NCBI GenBank assembly: GCA_016785955.1
Contig: JAEUWH010000103.1
Location: forward strand, 1 to 36,255
Reading direction: 5' to 3'
Length of the DNA stretch: 36,255 bases
Source: Pseudobdellovibrionaceae bacterium
GTDB lineage: Bacteria; Bdellovibrionota; Bdellovibrionia; Bdellovibrionales; Bdellovibrionaceae
Position numbers and translations under genes: made by a program. The notes below the pieces were generated by a model. The model was not told the origin of the DNA, searched no databases, and was given only the letters and a program-made list of their open reading frames with translations. Shown one piece after another: positions 7,540-15,640 of this stretch (positions are counted from its first letter, which is position 1; every line of letters begins with the position of its first letter).

Positions 7540-9099
7540 TCACTGCTTTATAACCAAGGGAATTTCCGCAATCTGACTCTTCGGAACCAAGTAAAACCCA
7601 TGCTCAGTACATGCAGTCTTAATCTCGTCATTATCAAAGTGTCCCGTCACAAGGCACCTCGTTGCAGCCGATGGCATTTCTTGAAGCCATTTAAGCCCAG
7701 TGTCTTCCGCCCCTAAATCATAATCGAATAACAACGTACATTTATCCGGATCATTCGCGATTTCGCCCTGCTCAGAAACAAGTTCAACGCCCTGACTTAG
7801 AAATTTAGTCTGCTTCAGCAATTGAGTATCATCGAACTTCAATTTCCACAAAGCGCGTCCCGAAACTTGATCGTCGAGTACATAGATCTTGGATTCAGAA
7901 TTAAATTTTAATCTGGGCAGATACCAAGGCGCTCGATCACTGATCGGCAGTCGCACTATAATAGTCGTGCCAACTCCAAGAACTGATTCTACATTGATCG
8001 TTCCGCCCCAAGCTTCGATATTTTCTTTCGCATGGGAAAGTCCAATACCTGACCCAGAGACTTTTCCTTCTGAAAAGTGCCTATCAAAAATCTTCGGTAA
8101 ATTTTCTGGTTTTATTCCGCATCCATTGTCAGATACAGAAATCGAAATCTCCGAGGCTAAATCTTTTACCTGAATAAGAATTTTACCCTTAGAGTTCATA
8201 GCTTGTAAAGAATTCGTTAAAAGATTTCCAAGAATGGACCGCAGTTCAAACGGAATATGTTTAACTAGGGCTGATGCTACAATGTCATCGATTTCAAATT
8301 TAAATTCTACTGACTGAGGAATAATAGTATTCATTTCACGCTTTGCTTGCTCGATAGAACTGTAAATATCTGTTTCGAGATTTTCTCCAAGCTTACTACT
8401 AGGTCGGTCATCAAGCTTTGATATTAAATCTTGAATTTGCGTAATGATAATTTCTAAAAGCTCACGGTCTTTTGCCACAGTTGCTGGTAATTTACCAGGA
8501 ATACGCAATAGTGCAGCAAGTGGTGTGCGGAGGTTGTGCCGTACTTGCTGCGCGATTTCCGACTTAGCGACTTTTTTTTCTAGTTCGAGTTCATGATTAA
8601 ATTCTTTTATCAAACGTCTTTTCAGAAAGCGAGTCTGAGGGATGGATACTAGATTTAAAATAACCCAAATTAAAACGGCGTAACCCAATAACCCAAACCG
8701 ATTGTATTCATATATGATTTCATCAGAGTGATAGGATGATAAGCCAGACTCGACGTTAACTTGAATAGTATTGTGAGAAAAGTGATGCCAGAATCCAGTT
8801 TCATTAAATATTTCCGCTTTTGTGGGGATAACAAACGATTTACCAGGAAGATTAGATCTGTATTCAATTTTTGTGAAGCTCGACAACCGCGCTTGTTGCA
8901 GAATTAAACTAGCTTCTCGAAAGTCGCCAATTTTAATTAGACGAGATAAAAATCGAGTATGCTCTTCCGCCACACTTTGAAGATGTAACGAGTTGAACAA
9001 AATAGATATGGCCATGAGCAGAATCAAAAACAGTCCCGAAACAATATACTGTTTTCTTTCAAAATCTTTAATTTTCTGATGGGGTATATTTGAATTCAT
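7540..9099 (-). CDS. Hybrid histidine kinase of the YcaO/peptide operon
   Basis: The protein has 519 residues. The layout is TM1 (about 18-38), an extracytoplasmic sensor of about 95 residues with no recognised domain, TM2 (about 136-152), then a HisKA-type dimerisation helix with H188 (QQVRHNLRTPL). The ATPase domain follows, with N-box N292/N296, DNGCGIK from 324 and GSGIGLS at 349-355. A C-terminal receiver-like domain keeps D409/D410, phospho-acceptor candidate D459, T485 and K507. It is the last gene of the operon, and its ATG overlaps the YcaO stop by 4 nt. It presumably senses an external signal and passes phosphate to the operon's NtrC-type regulator. The signal may be the modified peptide, but this is inference. 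Confidence 0.88.
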   Translation of the reverse strand: MNSNIPHQKIKDFERKQYIVSGLFLILLMAISILFNSLHLQSVAEEHTRFLSRLIKIGDFREASLILQQARLSSFTKIEYRSNLPGKSFVIPTKAEIFNETGFWHHFSHNTIQVNVESGLSSYHSDEIIYEYNRFGLLGYAVLIWVILNLVSIPQTRFLKRRLIKEFNHELELEKKVAKSEIAQQVRHNLRTPLAALLRIPGKLPATVAKDRELLEIIITQIQDLISKLDDRPSSKLGENLETDIYSSIEQAKREMNTIIPQSVEFKFEIDDIVASALVKHIPFELRSILGNLLTNSLQAMNSKGKILIQVKDLASEISISVSDNGCGIKPENLPKIFDRHFSEGKVSGSGIGLSHAKENIEAWGGTINVESVLGVGTTIIVRLPISDRAPWYLPRLKFNSESKIYVLDDQVSGRALWKLKFDDTQLLKQTKFLSQGVELVSEQGEIANDPDKCTLLFDYDLGAEDTGLKWLQEMPSAATRCLVTGHFDNDEIKTACTEHGFYLVPKSQIAEIPLVIKQ

Positions 9100-9902
9100 A
9101 TCGTTTCCCCATCGGCCAAGATTGCGAACCTAGCAACCGTGAGGGGCGAATTTTTAAAAACACTGATTTCAGAAAAATCAAAATCGACTTCGCCGACATT
9201 TGGTGCAGGACAAGCTTCCTGAGTTTCCATAACCGTCTGACTTAGTAAAGGAGTCATTTCCTGAAAAAATGACTCCGATACGTGCCAAGGTCTTTCTTTA
9301 TCGGACAATTCAATATTTTTCGTTGTAAGCCATAAAAAGCTAGGGATGGCCTCAACCAAGGATAGCTCTACGGCCTTTTCTAAGGAGTCAGAAAATGAAA
9401 AACCAAATGAGGTTTGGCCGTTCCCTTGCAACTTACAAACGACCCCGTGGAGAGATGCTGGGGTGAGCATTTGATAAAATTGTATTCCCACCGCTGGGTT
9501 GATTTCTTTAAACTCAGCCACCAGTTTGGAGTGGGCAGGTATACTTTTAAATGGAATATGATTTCTTAAATGGTTCTTAAGGTAAAACCGTTCAAGTAAT
9601 TCATTTTTCGCATGAACTCGCGGATCAAAGGCACCGCCAGATACAGCCATACCCGTTGAGTCGATATTTTTTGTCATACAAATCAGACGCTCGAAACTTT
9701 CTGCCACTGCTTTTTCAAGCGCGATTTCACGATGTGAATCTAGGCCCCGACCTTTTGCTGTTATGCCGTTCCATGTGATCTCAGTTGAAAAATCAAAGAG
9801 ACCAGGCAATAGCGCAGACGTCGTTTTAAGCTCTGTGAAGCTTGGCGAAAGCTCATTTCGTTTTGTATAGAGCCAACTGGCTAATGGAGTTTTATTCGCC
9901 AT
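9096..9902 (-). CDS. YcaO-family enzyme, compact form
   Basis: The protein has 268 residues. YcaO enzymes use ATP to activate peptide backbone amides, giving azolines, thioamides or amidines in modified peptides, or act on ribosomal protein S12. Here the ATP/Mg-binding region GRGLDSHREIALEKAVAESF-ER spans 51-72, with glutamates at 58, 63, 68 and 71. A second block, GGAF with ELLERF at 101-106, and a third, FGFSFSDS and SLVEAI at 181-186, follow the family order. The length is at the short end, and the C-terminus lacks the proline-rich end of azoline-forming enzymes. No E1-like or TfuA partner gene is nearby. The ATG lies inside the preceding binding-protein gene (22-nt overlap), so the two are translationally linked. 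Confidence 0.82.
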   Translation of the reverse strand: MANKTPLASWLYTKRNELSPSFTELKTTSALLPGLFDFSTEITWNGITAKGRGLDSHREIALEKAVAESFERLICMTKNIDSTGMAVSGGAFDPRVHAKNELLERFYLKNHLRNHIPFKSIPAHSKLVAEFKEINPAVGIQFYQMLTPASLHGVVCKLQGNGQTSFGFSFSDSLEKAVELSLVEAIPSFLWLTTKNIELSDKERPWHVSESFFQEMTPLLSQTVMETQEACPAPNVGEVDFDFSEISVFKNSPLTVARFAILADGETI

Positions 9903-11419
9903 AACTGATTATTTGCATAAAGCTCAGAGAGTTCTAATTTCCAAGGTTTTCTAACTAAAGCCGTATAAGGAAGGGCTATCAGTGGAAAAACTGTCGGTCT
10001 GGTCAATGCTTCGTAATGAAGGTTTTTAAGTTTGTTAATCCGTACGGCCTTATCGTCGGTTGCCATATAGTCCGAAAGCCACTCAGCACGCTTGTTTGGG
10101 GATAAACCCAAAACGCCGGAATTTAATGAATAGGAAATTAAACTGATGTCCTCCATGAATCCTGTATCAGTGAACCCGATAAACGCATGAGGAATTTCAT
10201 CTGGCTTAAGATCTTTGTTAAAGTCGGGAATGTAACTGATTACCTCGGACTCAACCATAGGTAGCTTTTGTTGAATGGGTTCCGCCCAGTCTTTTAAAGG
10301 AACACGGGTTAATAACCCTAATTTCACTTTAAGTGCCGGTGCCGTGCGGTCTTTTTTGGATTCCTTTTTATATAATGCCTGCTGCTCTACAGTGAGTCCG
10401 CCTTCTCCTAAATTAGGGAAAAACTCGTCGCGTTGCTCGGCTCCTGGTGTTTCGGAAAAGAGCTTTGCGAAAACTTCTTTTAAAGCTTGGCCGATATATC
10501 TTCTTTCACTGGCAGTGAGTTGTTGCTCGCCCTTTTGGGTAAAAACTAAAACGAGGGTGCGGATTTTCATTGTGACAAGTAGATCGTTATCTTGATTTTG
10601 TTTCGCGTACTTTATGACATCTTCGGTTTTACTGCGATCAACCGTCATAATGTGATCGATGAGACCATCTTCGAATGCCTTTATGCTGTTTGTTCCGGAT
10701 TTTGAATCCGTTGGTACGAGAGTTATCTGCTGAGGTACGTTTTTAGAAGCAAAGTAGTGATGAGTGTTCAGTTTAAGCTCAATTTTTCCATTTCCGTCAT
10801 CGCTTTGAACCGAATAGGGTCCACTGGTTTCTGAGTAATCAACTATTTTTAAAGTAGAGGGATCAACGCTTGATTTAGGAACTACCGCAAAATCAATAGC
10901 TCCTAGCATAGGAAGTAGAAACGATTTTTTGCCTTTAGCATTTATAAAAACAAAGTTTCCTTCTTCGCGAATACCGGGACAGTCGTCTTCTGTTGATTTG
11001 ATATCAGCACCGGGACACACAATGTCTTTGAAATTTCCATGCGTATTCCCCGATAAGACCAGCAGTCTTTTTAACGAGAAAACCACATCATCGGCAGTTA
11101 TCGGTTTACCAGAGATAGTTTTAAGATCCTTACGAATAGTCAGCTTTAATTCGTCGCCTATCCAGTCGACCTTTTCGGCAACGCCGGGCTCAATAGTTCC
11201 ATTAGCAGAAATTTCAACTAGTGGCGAGAACACGTTTTCAAGAAAAATGTATTCGAAATCAAATTTGATTGCCGTCGGCTCATAAGCACTGACTAAAAAT
11301 CGCACGGGAAATGCGACTTTTAGGTGATTAGAATCTTTGTTTTTATTCATGGTGATAAATCCCCCAAGCAGTAACAATATGCTTACAACAATAGTAATTA
11401 TTTTAAATTTTATTGTCAT
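9881..11419 (-). CDS. Membrane-anchored family 5 (peptide-type) solute-binding protein
   Basis: The protein has 512 residues. It has one N-terminal membrane helix (about 8-26) with no lipobox, so it is either an uncleaved anchor or a signal sequence. The mature part matches extracellular solute-binding proteins of family 5 (OppA/DppA-like): ANGTIEPGVAEKVDW with ADDVVFSLKRLL, a SGPYSV loop, and late elements before the C-terminus. The usual permease and ATPase genes are absent. It is encoded 8 nt after the small exported peptide gene and before YcaO. A peptide-binding receptor for the operon's own product, feeding the kinase, is an attractive but unproven role. Confidence 0.85.
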   Translation of the reverse strand: MTIKFKIITIVVSILLLLGGFITMNKNKDSNHLKVAFPVRFLVSAYEPTAIKFDFEYIFLENVFSPLVEISANGTIEPGVAEKVDWIGDELKLTIRKDLKTISGKPITADDVVFSLKRLLVLSGNTHGNFKDIVCPGADIKSTEDDCPGIREEGNFVFINAKGKKSFLLPMLGAIDFAVVPKSSVDPSTLKIVDYSETSGPYSVQSDDGNGKIELKLNTHHYFASKNVPQQITLVPTDSKSGTNSIKAFEDGLIDHIMTVDRSKTEDVIKYAKQNQDNDLLVTMKIRTLVLVFTQKGEQQLTASERRYIGQALKEVFAKLFSETPGAEQRDEFFPNLGEGGLTVEQQALYKKESKKDRTAPALKVKLGLLTRVPLKDWAEPIQQKLPMVESEVISYIPDFNKDLKPDEIPHAFIGFTDTGFMEDISLISYSLNSGVLGLSPNKRAEWLSDYMATDDKAVRINKLKNLHYEALTRPTVFPLIALPYTALVRKPWKLELSELYANNQLWRIKLH

Positions 11420-11427
11420 AATCTTTT

Positions 11428-11715
11428 TTATCTAACAGCTGATCCAGGTCCGCCGCCAAAACATACCGTAGCTACTTCAACGTCTCCGCTTTTAAGGCGT
11501 CCCTCTAATTCAAGGACGCTTAAAATGTCTTCATCGATTTGAACACATTGATCTGGTTGCAAGACTAGAGTTTTGCTATCTCCAAGAATCTTAAGAGCCC
11601 ACGCGATTTGAGTCTTCTGAAGCGGCGTTAATTCTTTAGTCTTCTCAGAATCGGCAAGTGCAGTAAAGTTGACTCCGATTAGACCTGCGAAAAGTACTAT
11701 TAGCGTTTGTTTCAC
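11428..11715 (-). CDS. Small exported peptide, candidate substrate of the YcaO enzyme
   Basis: The protein has 95 residues from a GTG start with AAGGGG about 7 nt upstream. The GTG is one base after the regulator's stop. It has a Sec signal-like N-terminus (MKQTLIVLFAGLIGV, with ALA-D cleavage near residue 21), an acidic helical middle (LTPLQKTQIAWALKILG), and a short C-terminus, ATVCFGGGPGSAVR. The Cys85-Phe-Gly-Gly-Gly-Pro-Gly-Ser end is glycine-rich and has Cys and Ser residues, the kinds of side chain YcaO enzymes cyclise, while Gly-rich segments occur in many peptide cores. Cys57 is the only other cysteine. A secreted precursor is odd for a cytoplasmic enzyme, so it could instead be a periplasmic partner protein. 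No known precursor family was recognised. Confidence 0.6.
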   Translation of the reverse strand: MKQTLIVLFAGLIGVNFTALADSEKTKELTPLQKTQIAWALKILGDSKTLVLQPDQCVQIDEDILSVLELEGRLKSGDVEVATVCFGGGPGSAVR

Positions 11716-11716
11716 T

Positions 11717-13102
11717 TTAAACCCCTTTTGTTAACGGTTGTTGTATTTCGATTCCATGTTTTTTCATTTTATCGCGAACAGTGCTACGACTAATCCCAAG
11801 CTCACGGGCCGCACCTGAAATACTGCCGCTTTTTTCTAAGGCTTTAACGACAATGCTTTTCTCGCTGTTCATTTGAGTAATCTTCAGTGTTTCTAAATCA
11901 ACAGGTTTTATTTTCGTATTCAGAGAATCCCGCCGAGTTTTCAGTAAGTCGGCATCAAGATGCTTTTCAGAGGAGAGGTTCACTAGAAAACGAATACAGT
12001 GCTCAAGCTCGCGAACATTTCCGGGCCAGCTTAATTTTTTTAGTTCCTCTGCTGTAGATTCCAGAAGAATTTTATTCTGCCCTGATTCAGCATTGGCTCG
12101 CTCTAGAAAAGCCTGCGCAAGGGCCGGAATATCTTCGGGTCTATCTCGCAGCGGCTTAATATGAATAGGAAGGACGTTCAGCCTGAAAAACAAATCTTCA
12201 CGAAACGATTTCTCCACGATCAATTTTTCAAGTGGTGCATTGGTCGCTGAAATCAGTCTGAAGTCTATTTTCTTAGTTTCGTTTGAACCAACGGGAGTGA
12301 TGGTCTTTTCCTGAAGCACGCGGAGTAAGGTGGCTTGAAGGTGCTTCGGCATCTCACCAATTTCGTCTAAGAAAATTGTTCCGCCGCTAGCTGCCTCAAA
12401 ATGACCTTTGCGACTACGAGCGGCTCCCGTGAATGCGCCCTTTTCATGACCGAATAATTCACTTTCAATTAAATTTTCAGGAATGGCGGCGCAGTTAACG
12501 GCAATGAATGGCATTTTGCTTCTGGCTGAATGATCGTGAATAGCACGAGCTACTTTTTCTTTTCCGGTTCCGTTTTCACCACGAATTAAAACGGAATCAT
12601 TGGCAGGTCCAAATTTTTGGATCAGCCGTGCGACTTCTGCCATTGATTCAGAAACACCGATCATCCCAACGGACAGGATCAATTTTTGATTTTCAGAATG
12701 CGTGGATACTAACACCGGCTTCACGCGACGCTCAACCTCACGGCAAGCGCGATGAAGAATTCCTAAAAACTTTGCTTCACCGATGTCTTTTTCAACAAAA
12801 AAGACTGCACCAGAGTTTAATGAATTATTATGGGCATCAATGGAGTCATCGCCAGATAGGGCGAGCACGGTAAGGCTAGGCTCAAGCTCTTTAAGCTTGC
12901 GGATGGTCTCAGGTCCTTGGATCTCCGGCATGTGGTAGTCCACAAGTGCCAGGGAAAACGAAATGAGTTTCTGACGGATCAGAGCGATGCCCTCATCGCC
13001 GCTAGCGACTGGTCGAACTAGAAAGCCCTCGTCTTCAAGGAAGGCTGCCATCGTGCCCCGAAACGCCGGATCGTTATCGACTAAAAGGATAGTATGCTTC
13101 AT
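11717..13102 (-). CDS. NtrC-type sigma54 response regulator
   Basis: The protein has 461 residues and all three parts. The receiver (1-120) has acidic residues D9/D11 and phospho-acceptor D55. The AAA+ activator domain has Walker A GENGTGKE at 175-182, the sigma54-contact loop GAFTGA at 222-227 and Walker B near 241-247 (GTIFLDE). A C-terminal Fis-type HTH (about 415-450, ISGAARELGISRSTVRDKM) ends the protein. Once phosphorylated it should open promoters dependent on sigma54. It is the first gene of the operon and the only stand-alone response regulator here, so the operon's hybrid kinase is its likely partner. Confidence 0.93.
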   Translation of the reverse strand: MKHTILLVDNDPAFRGTMAAFLEDEGFLVRPVASGDEGIALIRQKLISFSLALVDYHMPEIQGPETIRKLKELEPSLTVLALSGDDSIDAHNNSLNSGAVFFVEKDIGEAKFLGILHRACREVERRVKPVLVSTHSENQKLILSVGMIGVSESMAEVARLIQKFGPANDSVLIRGENGTGKEKVARAIHDHSARSKMPFIAVNCAAIPENLIESELFGHEKGAFTGAARSRKGHFEAASGGTIFLDEIGEMPKHLQATLLRVLQEKTITPVGSNETKKIDFRLISATNAPLEKLIVEKSFREDLFFRLNVLPIHIKPLRDRPEDIPALAQAFLERANAESGQNKILLESTAEELKKLSWPGNVRELEHCIRFLVNLSSEKHLDADLLKTRRDSLNTKIKPVDLETLKITQMNSEKSIVVKALEKSGSISGAARELGISRSTVRDKMKKHGIEIQQPLTKGV

Positions 13103-13491
13103 CCTTTGTTACCCCCACCGGCTAGAAGTGAGTACAAATTCGGTGCCCGAACTTTAAACAGGTAAACCGAACTTATATTTATTTGGTTCGATCTGGCGCT
13201 AAACAAGCCGACATTTGCAAGCGTAGGGTATGTCAGAAGTGTATGGTCATTTTGCTACCGCACCAGCGGTGCGAGGTAAGTGGTAGAAATTAAGGGTGTT
13301 TTTTCGATCAGGGGGTGGTGGCTGTCCGCCAGCGTGGATCGATAGGTATAGTTTGAGACTAAAATTAGGGCGGGCGCATGCCAAGTATTTGTTGTTGATG
13401 CGAAAAGTTCAGAATACGAATGCAACTGATCAGTGAAAACCTACGGGTCTATTGACCATGCATGATAATGCTCTATAAACTTTTAATTATC
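13103..13491. other. Divergent intergenic region of the peptide operon
   Basis: No gene is visible in this stretch. It must hold the promoters of the minus-strand five-gene operon and of the plus-strand lipoprotein gene. One perfect inverted repeat, CGCACC-AGC-GGTGCG (13259-13273), is a candidate operator. A second hairpin, GGTGG/CCGCC with one G-T pair, lies near 13315-13330. A GG-N10-GC arrangement of the kind used by sigma54 occurs on the minus strand near 13197-13210, but it matches the rest of the consensus poorly and is not claimed. Confidence 0.4.
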
Positions 13492-14343
13492 ATGAAAACA
13501 CTTTGCCTAATGTTCATTTCGAGTCTTCTAATGAGCTGCGCTAGTCATAAAATGAAAATTGAGCCTCCTGCGGTCTATGTATTGGGATCCATTCACGGCA
13601 ATATGCTGGAGCGTTCGCATTATACTTTGAAAGATTTTATTTCCGTTCTTTACCTTTATGAGCCGACACTCATTCTCACGGAAGTACGGCCAGAATATTT
13701 AGATGCAGTTGATGGCATTATCCATGGAACTCCCGAACAAAGTATTGTGTATGCCTACGCCAAAGAGACCGGAGCGCAGATTATTCCGGTCGACTGGCAT
13801 AATGATGAGTATAATTTAGAAAGTGCTCAGAACGAAAAAAAGTCAGAAAAAATAAAAAAAGAAATTCAACCTCTTTTTGAGAAGTTCATAAATGATATAG
13901 GTTCACTTGCCCAGTCCCAAAAACCCGATACGCAAGAGGCGATTCGCAAGCGGTATGATATTATGGCGGCCCATGGACTCACGGCTTTGCGTAAGCGGGA
14001 TGGCCATATCTGTGAAAATATCAAAAAGCAAAAAGACAAATTATCTAAAGAGCGGGTCATGATAGTATTTGGAGTTGCTCACAAATACTATCTTGAAGAT
14101 TGCGTTCGCGAACTGGGCATTCGACCGTTAACTTTCGAAAGTTGGTACCTCGCAGAAGATGCGAAGAAAGTCGTAATTTCAAAGAGCTTAATCGAAAATT
14201 CCGTGCAAACTTTAAAAACTGCTAAAGAGCTGTCGAGCGCAAGATTAAAATCGGGTTATTATAAGACCGATGTAGAGAATTTAAAAGACGTACTGGGCGA
14301 GCTTGATACGTGGATTGATAAGTTAAATGGATTGGGTGACTAG
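13492..14343 (+). CDS. TIKI/TraB-like lipoprotein
   Basis: The protein has 283 residues from ATG 13492, which gives a clean lipoprotein signal (MKTLCLMFISSLLMSC, lipid on Cys16). An upstream ATG at 13462 would only lengthen the signal. Two GxxH motifs, GSIH at 32-35 and GVAH at 194-197, plus a glutamate in LILTEVRP (E64) and an RKR-D-x-x-I-C-x-N-I stretch near 167-177, match the TIKI/TraB/GumN superfamily. Its members include metal-dependent proteases and pheromone-shutdown proteins. The C-terminal 80 residues are helical and basic. It is divergent from the YcaO/peptide operon and might act on secreted peptides, which is speculative. Confidence 0.7.
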   Translation: MKTLCLMFISSLLMSCASHKMKIEPPAVYVLGSIHGNMLERSHYTLKDFISVLYLYEPTLILTEVRPEYLDAVDGIIHGTPEQSIVYAYAKETGAQIIPVDWHNDEYNLESAQNEKKSEKIKKEIQPLFEKFINDIGSLAQSQKPDTQEAIRKRYDIMAAHGLTALRKRDGHICENIKKQKDKLSKERVMIVFGVAHKYYLEDCVRELGIRPLTFESWYLAEDAKKVVISKSLIENSVQTLKTAKELSSARLKSGYYKTDVENLKDVLGELDTWIDKLNGLGD

Positions 14344-14413
14344 TGGGTGATCCATAGAGGTTTGCGCTGCGCCCTAGCGATCAAAGCATAACAGCGCCGA
14401 TGAAGACAGTGAT

Positions 14414-14797
14414 TTACTCGCACTGCTTTACAAAAATATAGCTAATAGTGCGATTTAGGGTTTTTACAAAAATCATATTTTCAGGAGTAAGAATTTTTTT
14501 AATATGTTCATCCAAACTGTCTTTGTCGAAGCGAAGAGTTCGGCGATCGTTTGAGAACATTCCGCCTTTTGAGTTTAGAAACAGATCGATTAGTGGGCCT
14601 CCCTGATTGTCGGCTGAAACAACAAGTTGAAAATCTCCTAAAGATGGATTTTCAGGAAGGAGGATGGGACTTGTCATATCAACAACAACTTCCTTTTGAT
14701 CTGGGGTTATGCATAGAGAATGAATAATCGCACTCATCGGTTTTGCATAAACCGTCGAACCGATAAGAAATAAACTTAGAGCTAGGATAATATTCAT
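14414..14797 (-). CDS. Small exported protein, second of a pair
   Basis: The protein has 127 residues from ATG 14797, which overlaps the stop of the previous gene (ATGA). The longer start at 14815 is not needed. Signal peptide: MNIILALSLFLIGSTVYA. The mature part of about 110 residues is likely beta-rich, with an SNDRRTLRFDKDS segment and two cysteines (SLCITP and KQCE). It is co-transcribed with the similar-sized exported protein upstream. No family was recognised. Confidence 0.6.
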   Translation of the reverse strand: MNIILALSLFLIGSTVYAKPMSAIIHSLCITPDQKEVVVDMTSPILLPENPSLGDFQLVVSADNQGGPLIDLFLNSKGGMFSNDRRTLRFDKDSLDEHIKKILTPENMIFVKTLNRTISYIFVKQCE

Positions 14798-15177
14798 TGC
14801 TTTTCTCCACGGCAATCGAACCGGTCTCCGTAAGAACCAGCCGTAGGATCTTTAAGCTCTGGTTTTCCAGGAATAATCATTTCATGTGTAATCGAGAAAA
14901 GGCCCGACACATTTTTTGAAAATTTAATGTTTAAAATGGACTGAGTGCATTCAGCGCTAATAAAAATGCTATCACTAGTTGTTAACGAACAATGCATGGG
15001 CCGTGATAATTCTTGATAGCCATTTCCGCGTATAGTTCGGAGTTTAAAGGAATTAGCATCATCAGCTGTAATTAGTTCCATCTTAAAATCTCCCTGTGTG
15101 CAAGAGACCTTAATAGTCTGCGCGCTAGCTGTCGAAACTATAAACAGTAGACTGAAAATCGGCAGATATTTTTTCAT
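14794..15177 (-). CDS. Small exported protein, first of a pair
   Basis: The protein has 127 residues with a Sec signal peptide (MKKYLPIFSLLFIVSTASAQ, cleavage ASA-Q at about 19). The mature domain is beta-rich, with four cysteines (VSCTQ, MHCSL, AECTQ, FDCRG) that suggest two disulfides in the periplasm. It overlaps the next gene by 4 nt, and both may form a two-protein exported unit. Upstream (15178-15284) there is only a short gap. No family was recognised. Confidence 0.6.
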   Translation of the reverse strand: MKKYLPIFSLLFIVSTASAQTIKVSCTQGDFKMELITADDANSFKLRTIRGNGYQELSRPMHCSLTTSDSIFISAECTQSILNIKFSKNVSGLFSITHEMIIPGKPELKDPTAGSYGDRFDCRGEKQ

Positions 15178-15284
15178 AAAGCCCCTTTTACAGATAAAAA
15201 TATTTCAAGAAATAGGCCAAAACAATATTCGTTTTTGAACTGAGCTTGAAAAGCGGTGCTTTTGTTTCTCAGTCCTAAGTACTG

Positions 15285-15629
15285 TCAAGACACTATTCTT
15301 AATTCACATCCCAAGCCCCAACGAATCGAAAGTGCGGTCAGCACGGCGGTTTGAAGTTTTGGATTTAGACTTAAAGCTGCGTCAAAAGGATTGGATCGTG
15401 TTCTAATCTCATCCGTCCACAAGCTGTAGGCCCAGAGCACGCACGCTCGATGTCCTGATGACCAACCAAATTTGAAAATCGGGTCCCATTGAATGGTTTC
15501 AGTATCAAGATTGATATAATGTTTTACAACTTCCATGACATAGGGATCAGCGGAAAGAATTGTAAGCACCGCACGCATTTGAGTTGAAATTCGTCTTTGA
15601 GTTGTTTGTAGTTCATTTTTCTTTTCCAT
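15285..15629 (-). CDS. Small soluble protein, function unknown
   Basis: The protein has 114 residues with an AGGAGGTG ribosome-binding site just before ATG 15629. The start is polar and basic (MEKKNELQTTQRRISTQMR). The rest is helical and rich in Trp and Leu, with a W-S-S-G-H-R segment, and shows no membrane helix or signal. It is the last of three close minus-strand genes (15285-16440) and shares their accessory-gene character. No family was recognised. Confidence 0.55.
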   Translation of the reverse strand: MEKKNELQTTQRRISTQMRAVLTILSADPYVMEVVKHYINLDTETIQWDPIFKFGWSSGHRACVLWAYSLWTDEIRTRSNPFDAALSLNPKLQTAVLTALSIRWGLGCELRIVS

Positions 15630-15640
15630 AGTTGCACCTC

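Noticed and set aside
13197-13210. GG-N10-GC spacing of a sigma54 promoter upstream of the NtrC-type gene
   Set aside because: Only the GG and GC spacing fits. The flanking bases match the consensus poorly, and such spacing is common by chance.
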